In this document: in pieces, positions 18,681-26,739 of the stretch
Layout: each line of letters opens with the position of its first letter
Numbering within the stretch: the first letter of the stretch is position 1
Assembly: GCA_946479745.1 (NCBI GenBank)
Contig: CAMLGZ010000025.1
Span: 1 to 61,238, forward strand
Source of the DNA: an uncultured Pseudoxanthomonas sp.
Lineage (GTDB): Bacteria; Pseudomonadota; Gammaproteobacteria; Xanthomonadales; Xanthomonadaceae
Direction of reading: 5' to 3'
DNA: 61,238 bases
Notes under the pieces: generated by a model
Databases searched by the model: none
Told to the model about the DNA's origin: nothing
The model's input: only the letters and a program-made list of their open reading frames with translations
Translations under genes and position numbers: made by a program

Positions 18681-18910
18681 ATGTATCTAGTACGGGGCAG
18701 GCTCTACAAGATTGCTTGGCTGCGGCGGGTCAAGCTGCAGCCTGAGCCTGCAGGCTGAATGGAACCATGGCGGTGCGGGAATGAAGAGCTACGAGTACCA
18801 CTACGATTCTGGGGTTCCGGTTTTACAATAAGTAATTGATTTTACTGAAATATATTATGCGTTCTGGGTGCGGACGGCAGGTCGCCTGGAATTCTCCTCG
18901 GGTTCCAGTC

Positions 18911-18940
18911 GTTCCATCGGCGAAACGATGGAACTCTTTT
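18911..18940 (+). terminator. T-tailed hairpin in the rpoH leader
   Basis: A perfect 9-bp stem (18911-18919 with 18926-18934, loop GCGAAA) is followed by TCTTTT. It sits 33 bp before the rpoH start codon. It may end upstream transcripts or act as an attenuator in the rpoH leader. Confidence 0.6.
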
Positions 18941-18945
18941 ACCGT

Positions 18946-18972
18946 TTAGCAGTCCAACTCCGCGACTGCTAA
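18946..18972. promoter_or_regulatory. CIRCE-like operator (HrcA site) abutting the rpoH start codon
   Basis: TTAGCAGTC, nine bases, then GACTGCTAA forms a perfect inverted repeat. The heat-shock operator CIRCE is TTAGCACTC-N9-GAGTGCTAA, so this differs by one base per arm, and the two changes compensate each other. Spacer length is exactly nine. With the flanking T and A the stem is 10 bp and ends directly at the ATG (18974). HrcA repression of rpoH is inferred. Confidence 0.72.
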
Positions 18973-18973
18973 A

Positions 18974-19861
<888 letters not shown>

Positions 19862-19888
19862 TTGCGGCGTGTTGCGACCACGAAGAAT

Positions 19889-19923
19889 ACGAATGGCCCG
19901 GGAAACCGGGCCATTCGTTTTTC
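19889..19923 (+). terminator. Rho-independent terminator of rpoH
   Basis: A perfect 13-bp stem (19889-19901 with 19906-19918, loop GAAA) is followed by TTTTT. It starts 27 bp after the rpoH stop. Confidence 0.93.
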
Positions 19924-20029
19924 AGGCCAAGACACATGCGCCGACAGATGCGGAAACACCGCAAGATCCGGATATCGCGCTTTGCGATTGCGGGGGAGGA
20001 TGAGCCGTCCCCAACCTGCGGAGCTTCCC

Positions 20030-20497
20030 GTGAATTTCCAGATCAACGCATTGCCCTTGGCCTCGTTCCAGCCGCTGTTCTCCTTGTCCGATGCCGAATT
20101 GTCCGGGCGCAACATGCGTCGCGTGATCGCCGACGGCAAGCCCGCGTATCCGTGCCGGGTCAGCCTGCAGGATGCGGACGAAGGCGAGCGCTTGCTACTG
20201 CTTCCGCATGCGCACCATGTCGTGGACACGCCTTATCGCGCCTACGGTCCTATTTATGTGCGCGAAGCGGCGCAGCAGGCGATGCTCGCGGCGAACGAGG
20301 TTCCCGACTTGCTGCGCGCGCGCACTTTATCGCTGCGCGCTTATGACCAGAGCGGAATGATGGTGTGGGCGGACGTGCTGCCGGGCACGGAAGTCGAGCA
20401 GGGCATCGAGCAGTTGCTGGCAATCCCGCGCACGGCTTATCTGCACATCCATTACGCAAAACCCGGTTGCTACGCCTGCCGTGTCGATCGCGCCTGA
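20030..20497 (+). CDS. DUF1203 protein
   Basis: A 155-residue cytoplasmic protein of the DUF1203 family, recognised by ALPLASFQPLFSLSD near the start, a central VIADGKPAYPCRVSLQDADEGERLLLLPHAHHV block with YRAYGPIYVRE, and the end RTAYLHIHYAKPGCYACRVDR. The GTG at 20030 has GGAG six bases upstream and gives the family length; an ATG at 20000 has a site too close to use. The last 28 bp overlap the convergent ndh gene. The family's function is unknown. Confidence 0.82.
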   Translation: MNFQINALPLASFQPLFSLSDAELSGRNMRRVIADGKPAYPCRVSLQDADEGERLLLLPHAHHVVDTPYRAYGPIYVREAAQQAMLAANEVPDLLRARTLSLRAYDQSGMMVWADVLPGTEVEQGIEQLLAIPRTAYLHIHYAKPGCYACRVDRA

Positions 20498-21753
20498 TCG
20501 TTCTGATCCTGGCCCAGGATGATCCGTGCGCCACGTTGATAGCTCCAATAAGCCCACGCCCAGTTGAGCAACACCACCAGGCGATTGCGGAATCCGATCA
20601 GGAAGAACACGTGCGCGGCCAGCCAGAACCACCACGCCAGCAGACCGGAAAGTTTTAGCTTCCCGAAATGCACGATCGCCGCCATCCGGCCGATGGTGGC
20701 CAGATTGCCGTAGTCTTTGTAATGGAAAGCAGGCGCTGGTTTGTTGTCCAGCCGCGCACCGATTGCGCGAGCGACATGCCGGCCCATCTGCTTGGCGGCG
20801 GGCGCAACGCCAGGCACCGGCTTGCCATCCTGCTGCACGGACGCCAAGTCGCCGGCGACGAAGATGTCCGGAAATCCTGGCACGCTCAGATCCGTCTGTA
20901 CTTGTACGCGGCCGGCGCGGTCCAGCGGCGCGCCGAGGGATTTGGCCAGTGGCGATGCGGCCACGCCCGCTGCCCAGACCACGGTGCGCGCGGCGATGAA
21001 TTCATCGCCAAGCCGATAGCCGGACTCGTCGATGTCGGTGACCGCGGTGCCGGTGGAAACTTCGACGCCAAGCTTCTGAAGCTGTTTGCGCGCTTTTTCC
21101 GACAGGTCTTCCGGGAATGAGGACAACACCCGCGGCCCGGCTTCGATCAGGCGCACGCGCGCATCCGATGGATTGATGTTGCGGAATTCGTTGGTCAGGG
21201 TATGGCGCGCGATTTCCGCCAGCGTACCCGCGAGTTCCACGCCGGTCGGCCCGCCGCCGACGATAGCGAAATTCAGCCAGGCTGCGCGCTCGGCCGGATC
21301 CGGCTCGGCCTCGGCACGTTCGAACGCCAGCAACAGGTGCCTGCGCAGTTGCAACGCGTCGTCCAGCGTCTTCAGGCCTGGCGCATGCTTGGCCCATTCG
21401 TCATGCCCGAAATAAGCGTGGGTGGCGCCGCTGGCCAACAGCAGGTAATCGAAATCGATCACGCTCCCGTCGTCCAGCGCGACCCGTTTGTCCGCGGCGG
21501 AGATGTCGCGCACTTCGGCCAGGCGCACTTCCACATTGCGTTGCTTGCGCAGGATGTGGCGCAGCGGTGCAGCGATATCGGGCGAGGACAAACCGGCGGT
21601 CGCCACCTGGTAGAGCAGCGGCTGGAACAGATGATGGTTGCAACGGTCGACCAGCGTGATGCGCACCGGCGCACCGGCCAGCGCGCGCGTGGCCCACAGG
21701 CCGGCGAAGCCGCCGCCGATGACGACCAAATGAGGAAGCGGGCCGGCGGTCAT
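20470..21753 (-). CDS. ndh: Type II NADH dehydrogenase (NAD(P)/FAD oxidoreductase)
   Basis: The 427-residue single-subunit, non-proton-pumping NADH:quinone oxidoreductase works at the inner face of the cytoplasmic membrane. The FAD-binding fold opens with VVIGGGFAGLWA (10-21) and the NADH-binding fold with VGGGPTGVELAGTLAE (about 165-180). A second FAD contact is IFVAGDLAS, and the C-terminal hydrophobic segment (FWLAAHVFFLIG and LNWAWAYWSY) anchors it. The start at 21753 has only a weak ribosome site. It is transcribed on its own and converges with the DUF1203 gene, overlapping it by 28 bp. Confidence 0.93.
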   Translation of the reverse strand: MTAGPLPHLVVIGGGFAGLWATRALAGAPVRITLVDRCNHHLFQPLLYQVATAGLSSPDIAAPLRHILRKQRNVEVRLAEVRDISAADKRVALDDGSVIDFDYLLLASGATHAYFGHDEWAKHAPGLKTLDDALQLRRHLLLAFERAEAEPDPAERAAWLNFAIVGGGPTGVELAGTLAEIARHTLTNEFRNINPSDARVRLIEAGPRVLSSFPEDLSEKARKQLQKLGVEVSTGTAVTDIDESGYRLGDEFIAARTVVWAAGVAASPLAKSLGAPLDRAGRVQVQTDLSVPGFPDIFVAGDLASVQQDGKPVPGVAPAAKQMGRHVARAIGARLDNKPAPAFHYKDYGNLATIGRMAAIVHFGKLKLSGLLAWWFWLAAHVFFLIGFRNRLVVLLNWAWAYWSYQRGARIILGQDQNDQARSTRQA

Positions 21754-21874
21754 GGGGAAAGCGCTCGGAGGGTCTCCATGGAGCGCATTATTTCATGGAC
21801 GCGAGGTTGAGGCGCGGACAATGCACGCTATTCGGCCAGGTCGGTATCGAAAACCGATGCCAGCCGCTGCGCCG

Positions 21875-24217
21875 TCAGTAAAGATCCAGCGGATCCACAT
21901 CCAGCGACCAGCGCGTCTTGCGCGCTTCGGGTAGTTCGTAGATAGCGGGCAATGCGGAATCCAGCAGCGCATGCAGCTCGCGGCGGCTGGGCGATGACAG
22001 CAGGAGCTGCGCACGGTGCATGCCGGCGCGCCGTGACATGGGGGCGGGAATAGGCCCCTGGATTTCAATATGTTGAGCCCCTCTCCCAACGGGAGAGGGG
22101 TTGGGGTGAGGGTACGGCGAAGTTATTGCCCTCCCAGCCGTCACGGACTTCGCCGCACCCTCATCCGTCGCTTCGTGCCACCCCGTATCAAGTACGGGGC
22201 GGGCTCTTCTCCCGCTGGGAGAAGAGATTGCCAATACCGACTTGGCCGCATGCAAAAAAGCATTCGCAGCATCGATGTGCTTGGCTTCCGCACGCAACAA
22301 AGCCAGATGCGCGAACGGCGGAAATCCTGCAGCCTGCCGCTGTTCCAGTTCGTTATGCGCGAAGGCGTGATAGCCGCCATTGATGAGCGTGTTGAGCAGA
22401 GGATGGTCTGGATGGTGGGTCTGCAGCCAAACCTCTCCGGGTTTTTGCGCGCGCCCTGCACGCCCTGCTACCTGGATGAGTTGTTGGGCGAGTTTTTCGC
22501 CCGCGCGGAAGTCGGCCGAAAACAATCCTTCGTCCACACCCACCACCACCACCAGAGTGAGATGCGGCAGATCGTGGCCCTTGGCCAGGATCTGCGTGCC
22601 GATCAGGATGCCGGGGCGGTCGCCCAGTTTTTCCAGATGGCCGGCCAGCGCATCGCGACGCTGGGTAGTGCTGCGGTCGATGCGCAGCACCGGCACGTCG
22701 GTGAATTTCTCCATCAGCATTTCTTCGATGCGCTCGGTGCCTATGCCCTGCGGCTGCAATGCCAGTCCGCCGCAATCCGGGCACGCCGGCGGCACGGCCT
22801 GGCGCGCACCGCAGTGATGGCATTGCAGCCGGCGACCAGCGCCGTGCACGGTCATCGGCGAGCTCTTCGTCGGAGTGCCGCAACGTTTGCATTGCGCGCT
22901 CCAGCCGCAGTCGTGGCACATCAATACCGGCGCATAGCCACGGCGGTTCTTGAATACCAGTACTTGCCCGCCGGCCCGCAACGCGTTGGAAATCGCGGCC
23001 ATCGTTTCCGCGGACAACCCCGCCTCGAGAGGGCGCTTGCGCAGGTCCTGCACGCGCACCGAAGGCGGCTTGGCCTCGCCTGCGCGGTGAACGAGCCGCA
23101 GATGCGCGTAGCGGCCGCTCATCGCGTTGTGCAGCGATTCCAACGAGGGCGTGGCGCTGCCCAGAATGACCGGCACGTCCAGCGCCTTGCCGCGGACCAG
23201 TGCGAAATCGCGCGCGTGGTAGCGCATGCCGTCCTGCTGTTTGTAGCTGCCGTCGTGTTCCTCGTCGACGATGATCAGGCCCGCTTCGGGCAACGGCGTG
23301 AACACGGCCGAGCGCGTGCCTACCGCCACCCGCGCTTCGCCGCGTGCGAAAGCGGCCCAGCCGCGCGCGCGCGCGTTGTCGTTCAAGCCCGAATGCAGCG
23401 CCAGCACCGGTACACCCAGGCGTTGCCGGAAGCGCCCCAGCGTCTGCGGAGTCAGGCCGATCTCCGGCACCAGCACCAGCGCCTGCTTGCCGCGCCGCAG
23501 ACAGTCGGCGATGGCGTGCAGGTAGACCTCGGTCTTGCCGCTGCCGGTCACGCCATCCAGCAGCAACGGCGCGAAACCCCGCACGGCCAGGATCGCGTCC
23601 ACCGCCGTTTGCTGTTCCGCATGGAGCTCGGGGCCACTCTGCGGCAACGGCGCAAGGGTCGAGGCGGGGACCGCCACACGTTCGACCAACCCGCGCTTGG
23701 ACAAGGCGCGCGCCGCAGTGCGCCAGTCGTCCATCTGCAGATCCAGGCTGTCTTCGTCGCGCGCGCCGGTGTGCAACAGGTCGGCGAAACGGCGCGGACG
23801 CGTGTCCTGCCGCAGCCGTTCCCTGCGGGTGGCCCCCGCCTCGGTCAGCCGCCAGGCCCAGGCGTGCGTATCCGGCACCGGCTCGCCCTGGCGCAGCAGC
23901 GTCGGCAGCGCAGTGCCCAGCACCTCGCCCAGCGGTGCGTGCGTGTAACGCGCCAGCCAGCGCAGGGAAGCCAACAGCTCGCCGTGCAGCAGTGGAGCCG
24001 CATCCAGCAAGTCCAGTGCCTGGCGCAACTCAGGTCCGTCGCCGGTCGCCGCACCAATGCCGGCCACCACGCCGGTCATTTCGCGCGAACCGAACGGCAC
24101 CCGCACCCGTTTGCCTATGTCGTCGGCACCGGGCGAATGGTCGGGTGGCGGCAGATAGTCGAACCACTGCGGCAAGGGCAGGGGCAGGACGATCTGGAGG
24201 GTGGCATCGGAGCGCAT
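21875..24217 (-). CDS. priA: Primosomal replication helicase PriA with in-frame repeat insertion
   Basis: The 780-residue helicase reloads the replication machinery at stalled forks. Seen are the 3'-DNA-binding domain (1-110), Walker A GVTGSGKTE (222-230), Walker B VDEEHDGSYK, the zinc module (CHDCGW, CKRCG, CHHCG, CPDCGG) and the helicase C-terminal motif QVAGRAGRAQ. The family is usually about 730 residues. The excess is a block of about 50 residues (about 664-713) encoded by a dispersed repeat at 22078-22227, rich in Pro, Ser and Arg. It lies ahead of the conserved PAPM.RR end domain, so the protein should still fold. Two DnaA boxes lie 120-142 bp upstream. Confidence 0.94.
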   Translation of the reverse strand: MRSDATLQIVLPLPLPQWFDYLPPPDHSPGADDIGKRVRVPFGSREMTGVVAGIGAATGDGPELRQALDLLDAAPLLHGELLASLRWLARYTHAPLGEVLGTALPTLLRQGEPVPDTHAWAWRLTEAGATRRERLRQDTRPRRFADLLHTGARDEDSLDLQMDDWRTAARALSKRGLVERVAVPASTLAPLPQSGPELHAEQQTAVDAILAVRGFAPLLLDGVTGSGKTEVYLHAIADCLRRGKQALVLVPEIGLTPQTLGRFRQRLGVPVLALHSGLNDNARARGWAAFARGEARVAVGTRSAVFTPLPEAGLIIVDEEHDGSYKQQDGMRYHARDFALVRGKALDVPVILGSATPSLESLHNAMSGRYAHLRLVHRAGEAKPPSVRVQDLRKRPLEAGLSAETMAAISNALRAGGQVLVFKNRRGYAPVLMCHDCGWSAQCKRCGTPTKSSPMTVHGAGRRLQCHHCGARQAVPPACPDCGGLALQPQGIGTERIEEMLMEKFTDVPVLRIDRSTTQRRDALAGHLEKLGDRPGILIGTQILAKGHDLPHLTLVVVVGVDEGLFSADFRAGEKLAQQLIQVAGRAGRAQKPGEVWLQTHHPDHPLLNTLINGGYHAFAHNELEQRQAAGFPPFAHLALLRAEAKHIDAANAFLHAAKSVLAISSPSGRRARPVLDTGWHEATDEGAAKSVTAGRAITSPYPHPNPSPVGRGAQHIEIQGPIPAPMSRRAGMHRAQLLLSSPSRRELHALLDSALPAIYELPEARKTRWSLDVDPLDLY
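22078..22227. repeat. Dispersed CTCTCCC/GGGAGAG repeat inserted in frame in priA
   Basis: The element has a palindrome at each end: CCCCTCTCCCAACGGGAGAG at 22078-22097 with GGG following, and TCTTCTCCCGCTGGGAGAAG near 22205-22225. The middle includes TTGGGGTGAGGG. Its length of about 150 bp is a multiple of three, and it leaves the priA frame open. Related CCTCTCCCC...GGGGAGAGG arms flank the REP cluster at 30102-30270. Exact borders are estimated. Confidence 0.8.
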
Positions 24218-24676
24218 CTGTTCCAGTTTACCGACCGCCGCAAGCCCCCTCGCGAAGCGTGCTGCAGTTGCACGTCATTGCTACCTGGGAGGTGACGAAA
24301 ATCACGCAAGTCGCCGTTGCGCTTGGAGATTCTGCTTTATCCACATGGTCTGTGGATAAAACTGTGCATCAAAGCCCTGCTCCACGCTTCCGGAGGCTTA
24401 AAGCAAGCTTCGGCGTGAGGTTGGCTAAAAAAACACCAACGCCATTAACTTCATAAATATCAACAAGTTGACCGTGAAACAGGATTGTAATGCGAATGCC
24501 GGGCCTGTCCTCGGGCAGGCGTGTGACATTCGAATGACGGCTGTGCACAACGTGTTTTGGCGCAAAGCCTTACGGCGCTTGGGAGAGCAGGTTTTGGGAA
24601 TCTGTCAAGGAACATTTTGTGCTCTGGAAATACCGGCGCGCAGCTATGATGCGGTGACGAATCCCCCGGTTCCACG
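24218..24676. other. 459-bp gap upstream of priA with origin-like features
   Basis: No gene is seen. The gap contains two consensus DnaA boxes facing each other (24337-24359), a weaker DnaA-like TGTGCACAA near 24543, and an AT-rich tract at about 24425-24480 (CTAAAAAAACACC, CATAAATATCAAC). A short palindrome (GCCTGTCCTCGGGCAGGC) lies near 24502-24520. TATGAT at about 24645 could be a -10 element for the gene at 24677. The combination resembles a DnaA-binding control region. Confidence 0.6.
24337..24359. promoter_or_regulatory. Inverted pair of consensus DnaA boxes
   Basis: TTATCCACA (24337-24345) and TGTGGATAA (24351-24359) are both perfect 9-mer DnaA boxes, in opposite orientation, five bases apart. 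They lie 120 bp upstream of the priA start and could bind a DnaA dimer. They may regulate priA or act as a DnaA titration or reactivation site (inference). Confidence 0.75.
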
Positions 24677-25681
24677 ATGCCCAGCAATTTGAACGACGCC
24701 GCGTCCGTGCCGGCCGCGCTCTCCGCCTTTCTGCGTGGCGTCGAACGCCGGGGAGCGCTGTTCGCTGAACTCCAGTGCGGCGACCGCGAGGCAGGCGACG
24801 AGGCCCTGGCAGCCGCCATGCGCGCCTTCCGCAACCACGCCGGCACCTTGCCCATGGCCGAGTGGCCGCGGCGCTTCTGGACCCTGTTGGCGGCGACCCC
24901 GCAGTTGCGCCAGTCGGCGGCGACGGCGCGGTGGCCGGCGGGTGTCGAGGCACTGGCCGGATTGCAGCCGCTGCCCCGGCAAGCGCTGCTGCTGCGCCTG
25001 ACGGCGGGCCTGCCGGAGGAGGAGGCCTCGGCGGTGCTGGGCATTGCCCCGGAAGTCCATCAGCAGGCGCTCGCCTCGGCATGCCCGCGCGACGTGAGCG
25101 GACAACCCGATGCTTCGGCCTGGCGCACGCTGGCCGAAGCGATCCAGTCCCTGTTGCGCGACTTGCCGCCGCAGCGCCTGGCGCGTTTGGCACGCCTGCG
25201 TGAGGCGGCCATCCTGGGCACTCGGCTCGAGCGCCCTGCGCCGGCAAGCTCTTCCGCAACGCCGGTCCCTGCACAGCCCGGGCGGCGCCGTTGGCCTTGG
25301 GTCTTGCTGGTGCTGGTGTTGTGCGCGACCGCGCTGGCGGCGACCTGGTGGTGGCCGCAATGGAGGGCATCGCATCGCGGCGACGCCGATCCGCAGGGCG
25401 ACGTACAGCGTCTGCAGGACCCGGTGGAAATCACCCGCGAAGATCTCCCCGAGCAGCCACCCGCAGCGAAATTCGATGCTGCCACCGCTTTGCTCACGCA
25501 CCCGGATTTTGAACTGCTGCTCGAGCCGCAGGACGAAGCGGTCGCCCGCGATGCGGATTTCCTGGCCTGGTACGCAGCTGGGGCCAGCACGCAGCCGGAC
25601 GCTTCCGATGAAGAAGGAAAAGCCGAAGAAGAAATTCCGCCAAAGGCTGCGGGAACGGAGACCACCGATGCGCAGTTCTGA
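24677..25681 (+). CDS. Sigma-70-like protein with membrane anchor
   Basis: This 334-residue protein has an N-terminal helical part that resembles the end of an ECF-type sigma factor. Region-4-like residues are at about 96-131 (LPRQALLLRLTAGLPEEEASAVLGIA). A proline-rich linker, one membrane helix (206-226, WPWVLLVLVLCATALAATWW) and an acidic C-terminal part (230-334) follow. A sigma-like domain with its own membrane segment suggests membrane-tethered regulation, but DNA-binding region 2 is not clear, so it may not be a working sigma factor. It overlaps the next gene by 14 bp, indicating translational coupling. The start ATG 24677 has no strong ribosome site. Confidence 0.65.
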   Translation: MPSNLNDAASVPAALSAFLRGVERRGALFAELQCGDREAGDEALAAAMRAFRNHAGTLPMAEWPRRFWTLLAATPQLRQSAATARWPAGVEALAGLQPLPRQALLLRLTAGLPEEEASAVLGIAPEVHQQALASACPRDVSGQPDASAWRTLAEAIQSLLRDLPPQRLARLARLREAAILGTRLERPAPASSSATPVPAQPGRRRWPWVLLVLVLCATALAATWWWPQWRASHRGDADPQGDVQRLQDPVEITREDLPEQPPAAKFDAATALLTHPDFELLLEPQDEAVARDADFLAWYAAGASTQPDASDEEGKAEEEIPPKAAGTETTDAQF

Positions 25682-26327
25682 TCGGCCGTTCGCGAATGAC
25701 GGATTCGCCATGGGCCGCGCCGCCGGGATTCTCGTCGCGTTGCTGGCCGCCCTGTCGATGCACGCCCCGTCCGTTCTGGCGGCGGGGGCGGACGACACAA
25801 TCGCTCAAGGCGCGATGACCCAAAGCCAACGCCAAGCGCGGCTGCAAGCCATGACGCCCGAGCAACGCGTGCAGTACGGGCAACGCTTGGCGGCCTGGAA
25901 CGCGTTGCCGCTCAGCGAACGCGAGGAACGACGCGCGCGCTACCAGGCCTGGCTGCAGTTGGAGGCCGGCGAACGCGACAGCCTGCGCGCACTAGCGGCG
26001 CAGGTCGATGCATTCCCGCCGGAACGCAAGCAGGCGCTGCGCGCGCAGTTCGATGCGCTGGACGACGTACAACGGCATGGCTGGAGGTTGGGACCGGTGT
26101 TGGGACCCGATTACCCCGCACTGCAACCGTTGCTGGCCTACGTTTCCGCGCCACAGCGTCTGCTGCTGCTGGTCAGGCTGCGGAGCATGGATGCGCAACA
26201 GCGCGCCGACCTTGCCGTGCTGGCGCAACGCACGCCGCCGCAGGATCGGCAGGCGCTGCGCAGCGAATTGTTGTCGGTACCGCCGGCGCAAGTGGCCGCC
26301 TGGTTGCGGGAGAAATTGGATAAGTAG
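25668..26327 (+). CDS. DUF3106 protein, exported
   Basis: A 219-residue protein with an N-terminal signal segment (hydrophobic about 17-38, ending SVLAAG) and a DUF3106 domain of helical MTPEQR/LPLSER-type repeats (TPEQRVQYGQRLAAWNALPL, EREERRARYQAWLQL). It starts at ATG 25668 inside the previous gene, with GGAG seven bases upstream; a second ATG at 25710 is possible. Coupling to the membrane-anchored sigma-like protein suggests that the two work together, perhaps as a signal or anti-sigma pair (inference). Its stop lies in a 15-bp tandem repeat shared with the convergent DUF4286 gene. Confidence 0.75.
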   Translation: MRSSDRPFANDGFAMGRAAGILVALLAALSMHAPSVLAAGADDTIAQGAMTQSQRQARLQAMTPEQRVQYGQRLAAWNALPLSEREERRARYQAWLQLEAGERDSLRALAAQVDAFPPERKQALRAQFDALDDVQRHGWRLGPVLGPDYPALQPLLAYVSAPQRLLLLVRLRSMDAQQRADLAVLAQRTPPQDRQALRSELLSVPPAQVAAWLREKLDK

Positions 26328-26368
26328 CGGCCCGGTCAGTAGCGGTCCGGTCAGTAGCGGCCCAGGTC
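26323..26368. repeat. Three tandem 15-bp units at a convergent gene junction
   Basis: AGTAGCGGCCCGGTC, AGTAGCGGTCCGGTC and AGTAGCGGCCCAGGTC follow each other. The first unit contains the TAG stop of the DUF3106 gene, and the second/third junction contains the TGA stop of the DUF4286 gene on the other strand. Read on the minus strand, each unit repeats GRY-stop, so the duplication leaves two more in-frame stops behind the DUF4286 gene. Confidence 0.8.
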
Positions 26369-26665
26369 GCGCAATACGCGACGCGAGGAGCGGAACCTGT
26401 CGCCGAAACGATCGATCCCGTCGGCACGCATGCGCGCTGAGTGCACGCGCAGGTATTCGTCGAGCGCGGACTGGTCGGCCAGCTCGTACTGCGTACAGAA
26501 GACGATTTCCGCAGCGTCGTCCTGCTCCTGCACGGTTTCCATCAGACGCGCGCCGGTGAAGCCGGGCAGTGCGAGCATTTCCTGCACGTGCGCCACCAGC
26601 CAGCCGCGATATTCGGCGGCGATTTCGCGGTCGACAGCCAGATTGACTTCATAGATGACAGGCAT
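26351..26665 (-). CDS. DUF4286 protein
   Basis: A 104-residue protein with the DUF4286 pattern: MPVIYEVNLAVD at the start, then YRGWLVAHVQEMLALPGFTGARL, a central YELADQSALDEYLRVHSARMR and FGDRFRSSRRVL near the end. The fold of the family is ferredoxin-like and resembles antibiotic-monooxygenase dimers, but no enzymatic role is established. The start at 26665 fits the family; the frame continues upstream into the divergent MATE transporter gene region, which I take as non-coding for this protein. Confidence 0.82.
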   Translation of the reverse strand: MPVIYEVNLAVDREIAAEYRGWLVAHVQEMLALPGFTGARLMETVQEQDDAAEIVFCTQYELADQSALDEYLRVHSARMRADGIDRFGDRFRSSRRVLRDLGRY

Positions 26666-26739
26666 GCGGTTTAGACTACCCCGCTCCTCGACCCGGTGCC
26701 AGCGCGTCCCGCGCGACCGCAGTCGAACGGATCCACTCC

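Larger units (their letters stand above)
18604..18973. other. 370-bp gap ahead of rpoH rich in palindromes
   Basis: The stretch holds a GTAG REP-like palindrome (18624-18680), a small palindrome around 18739-18757, an AT-rich part (18818-18860) that could contain the rpoH promoter (TATTAT at 18853), a T-tailed hairpin (18911-18940) and a CIRCE-like inverted repeat touching the rpoH start. No gene is seen. Confidence 0.6.

Noticed and set aside
22070..24295. 741-codon open frame on the plus strand opposite priA
   Set aside because: Antisense shadow of a conserved helicase gene, with Arg/Gln-rich low-information sequence and no domain.
24218..24676. Chromosomal origin oriC
   Set aside because: Only two perfect DnaA boxes and no dnaA, dnaN or rpmH neighbourhood; a smaller DnaA-binding locus is more likely.
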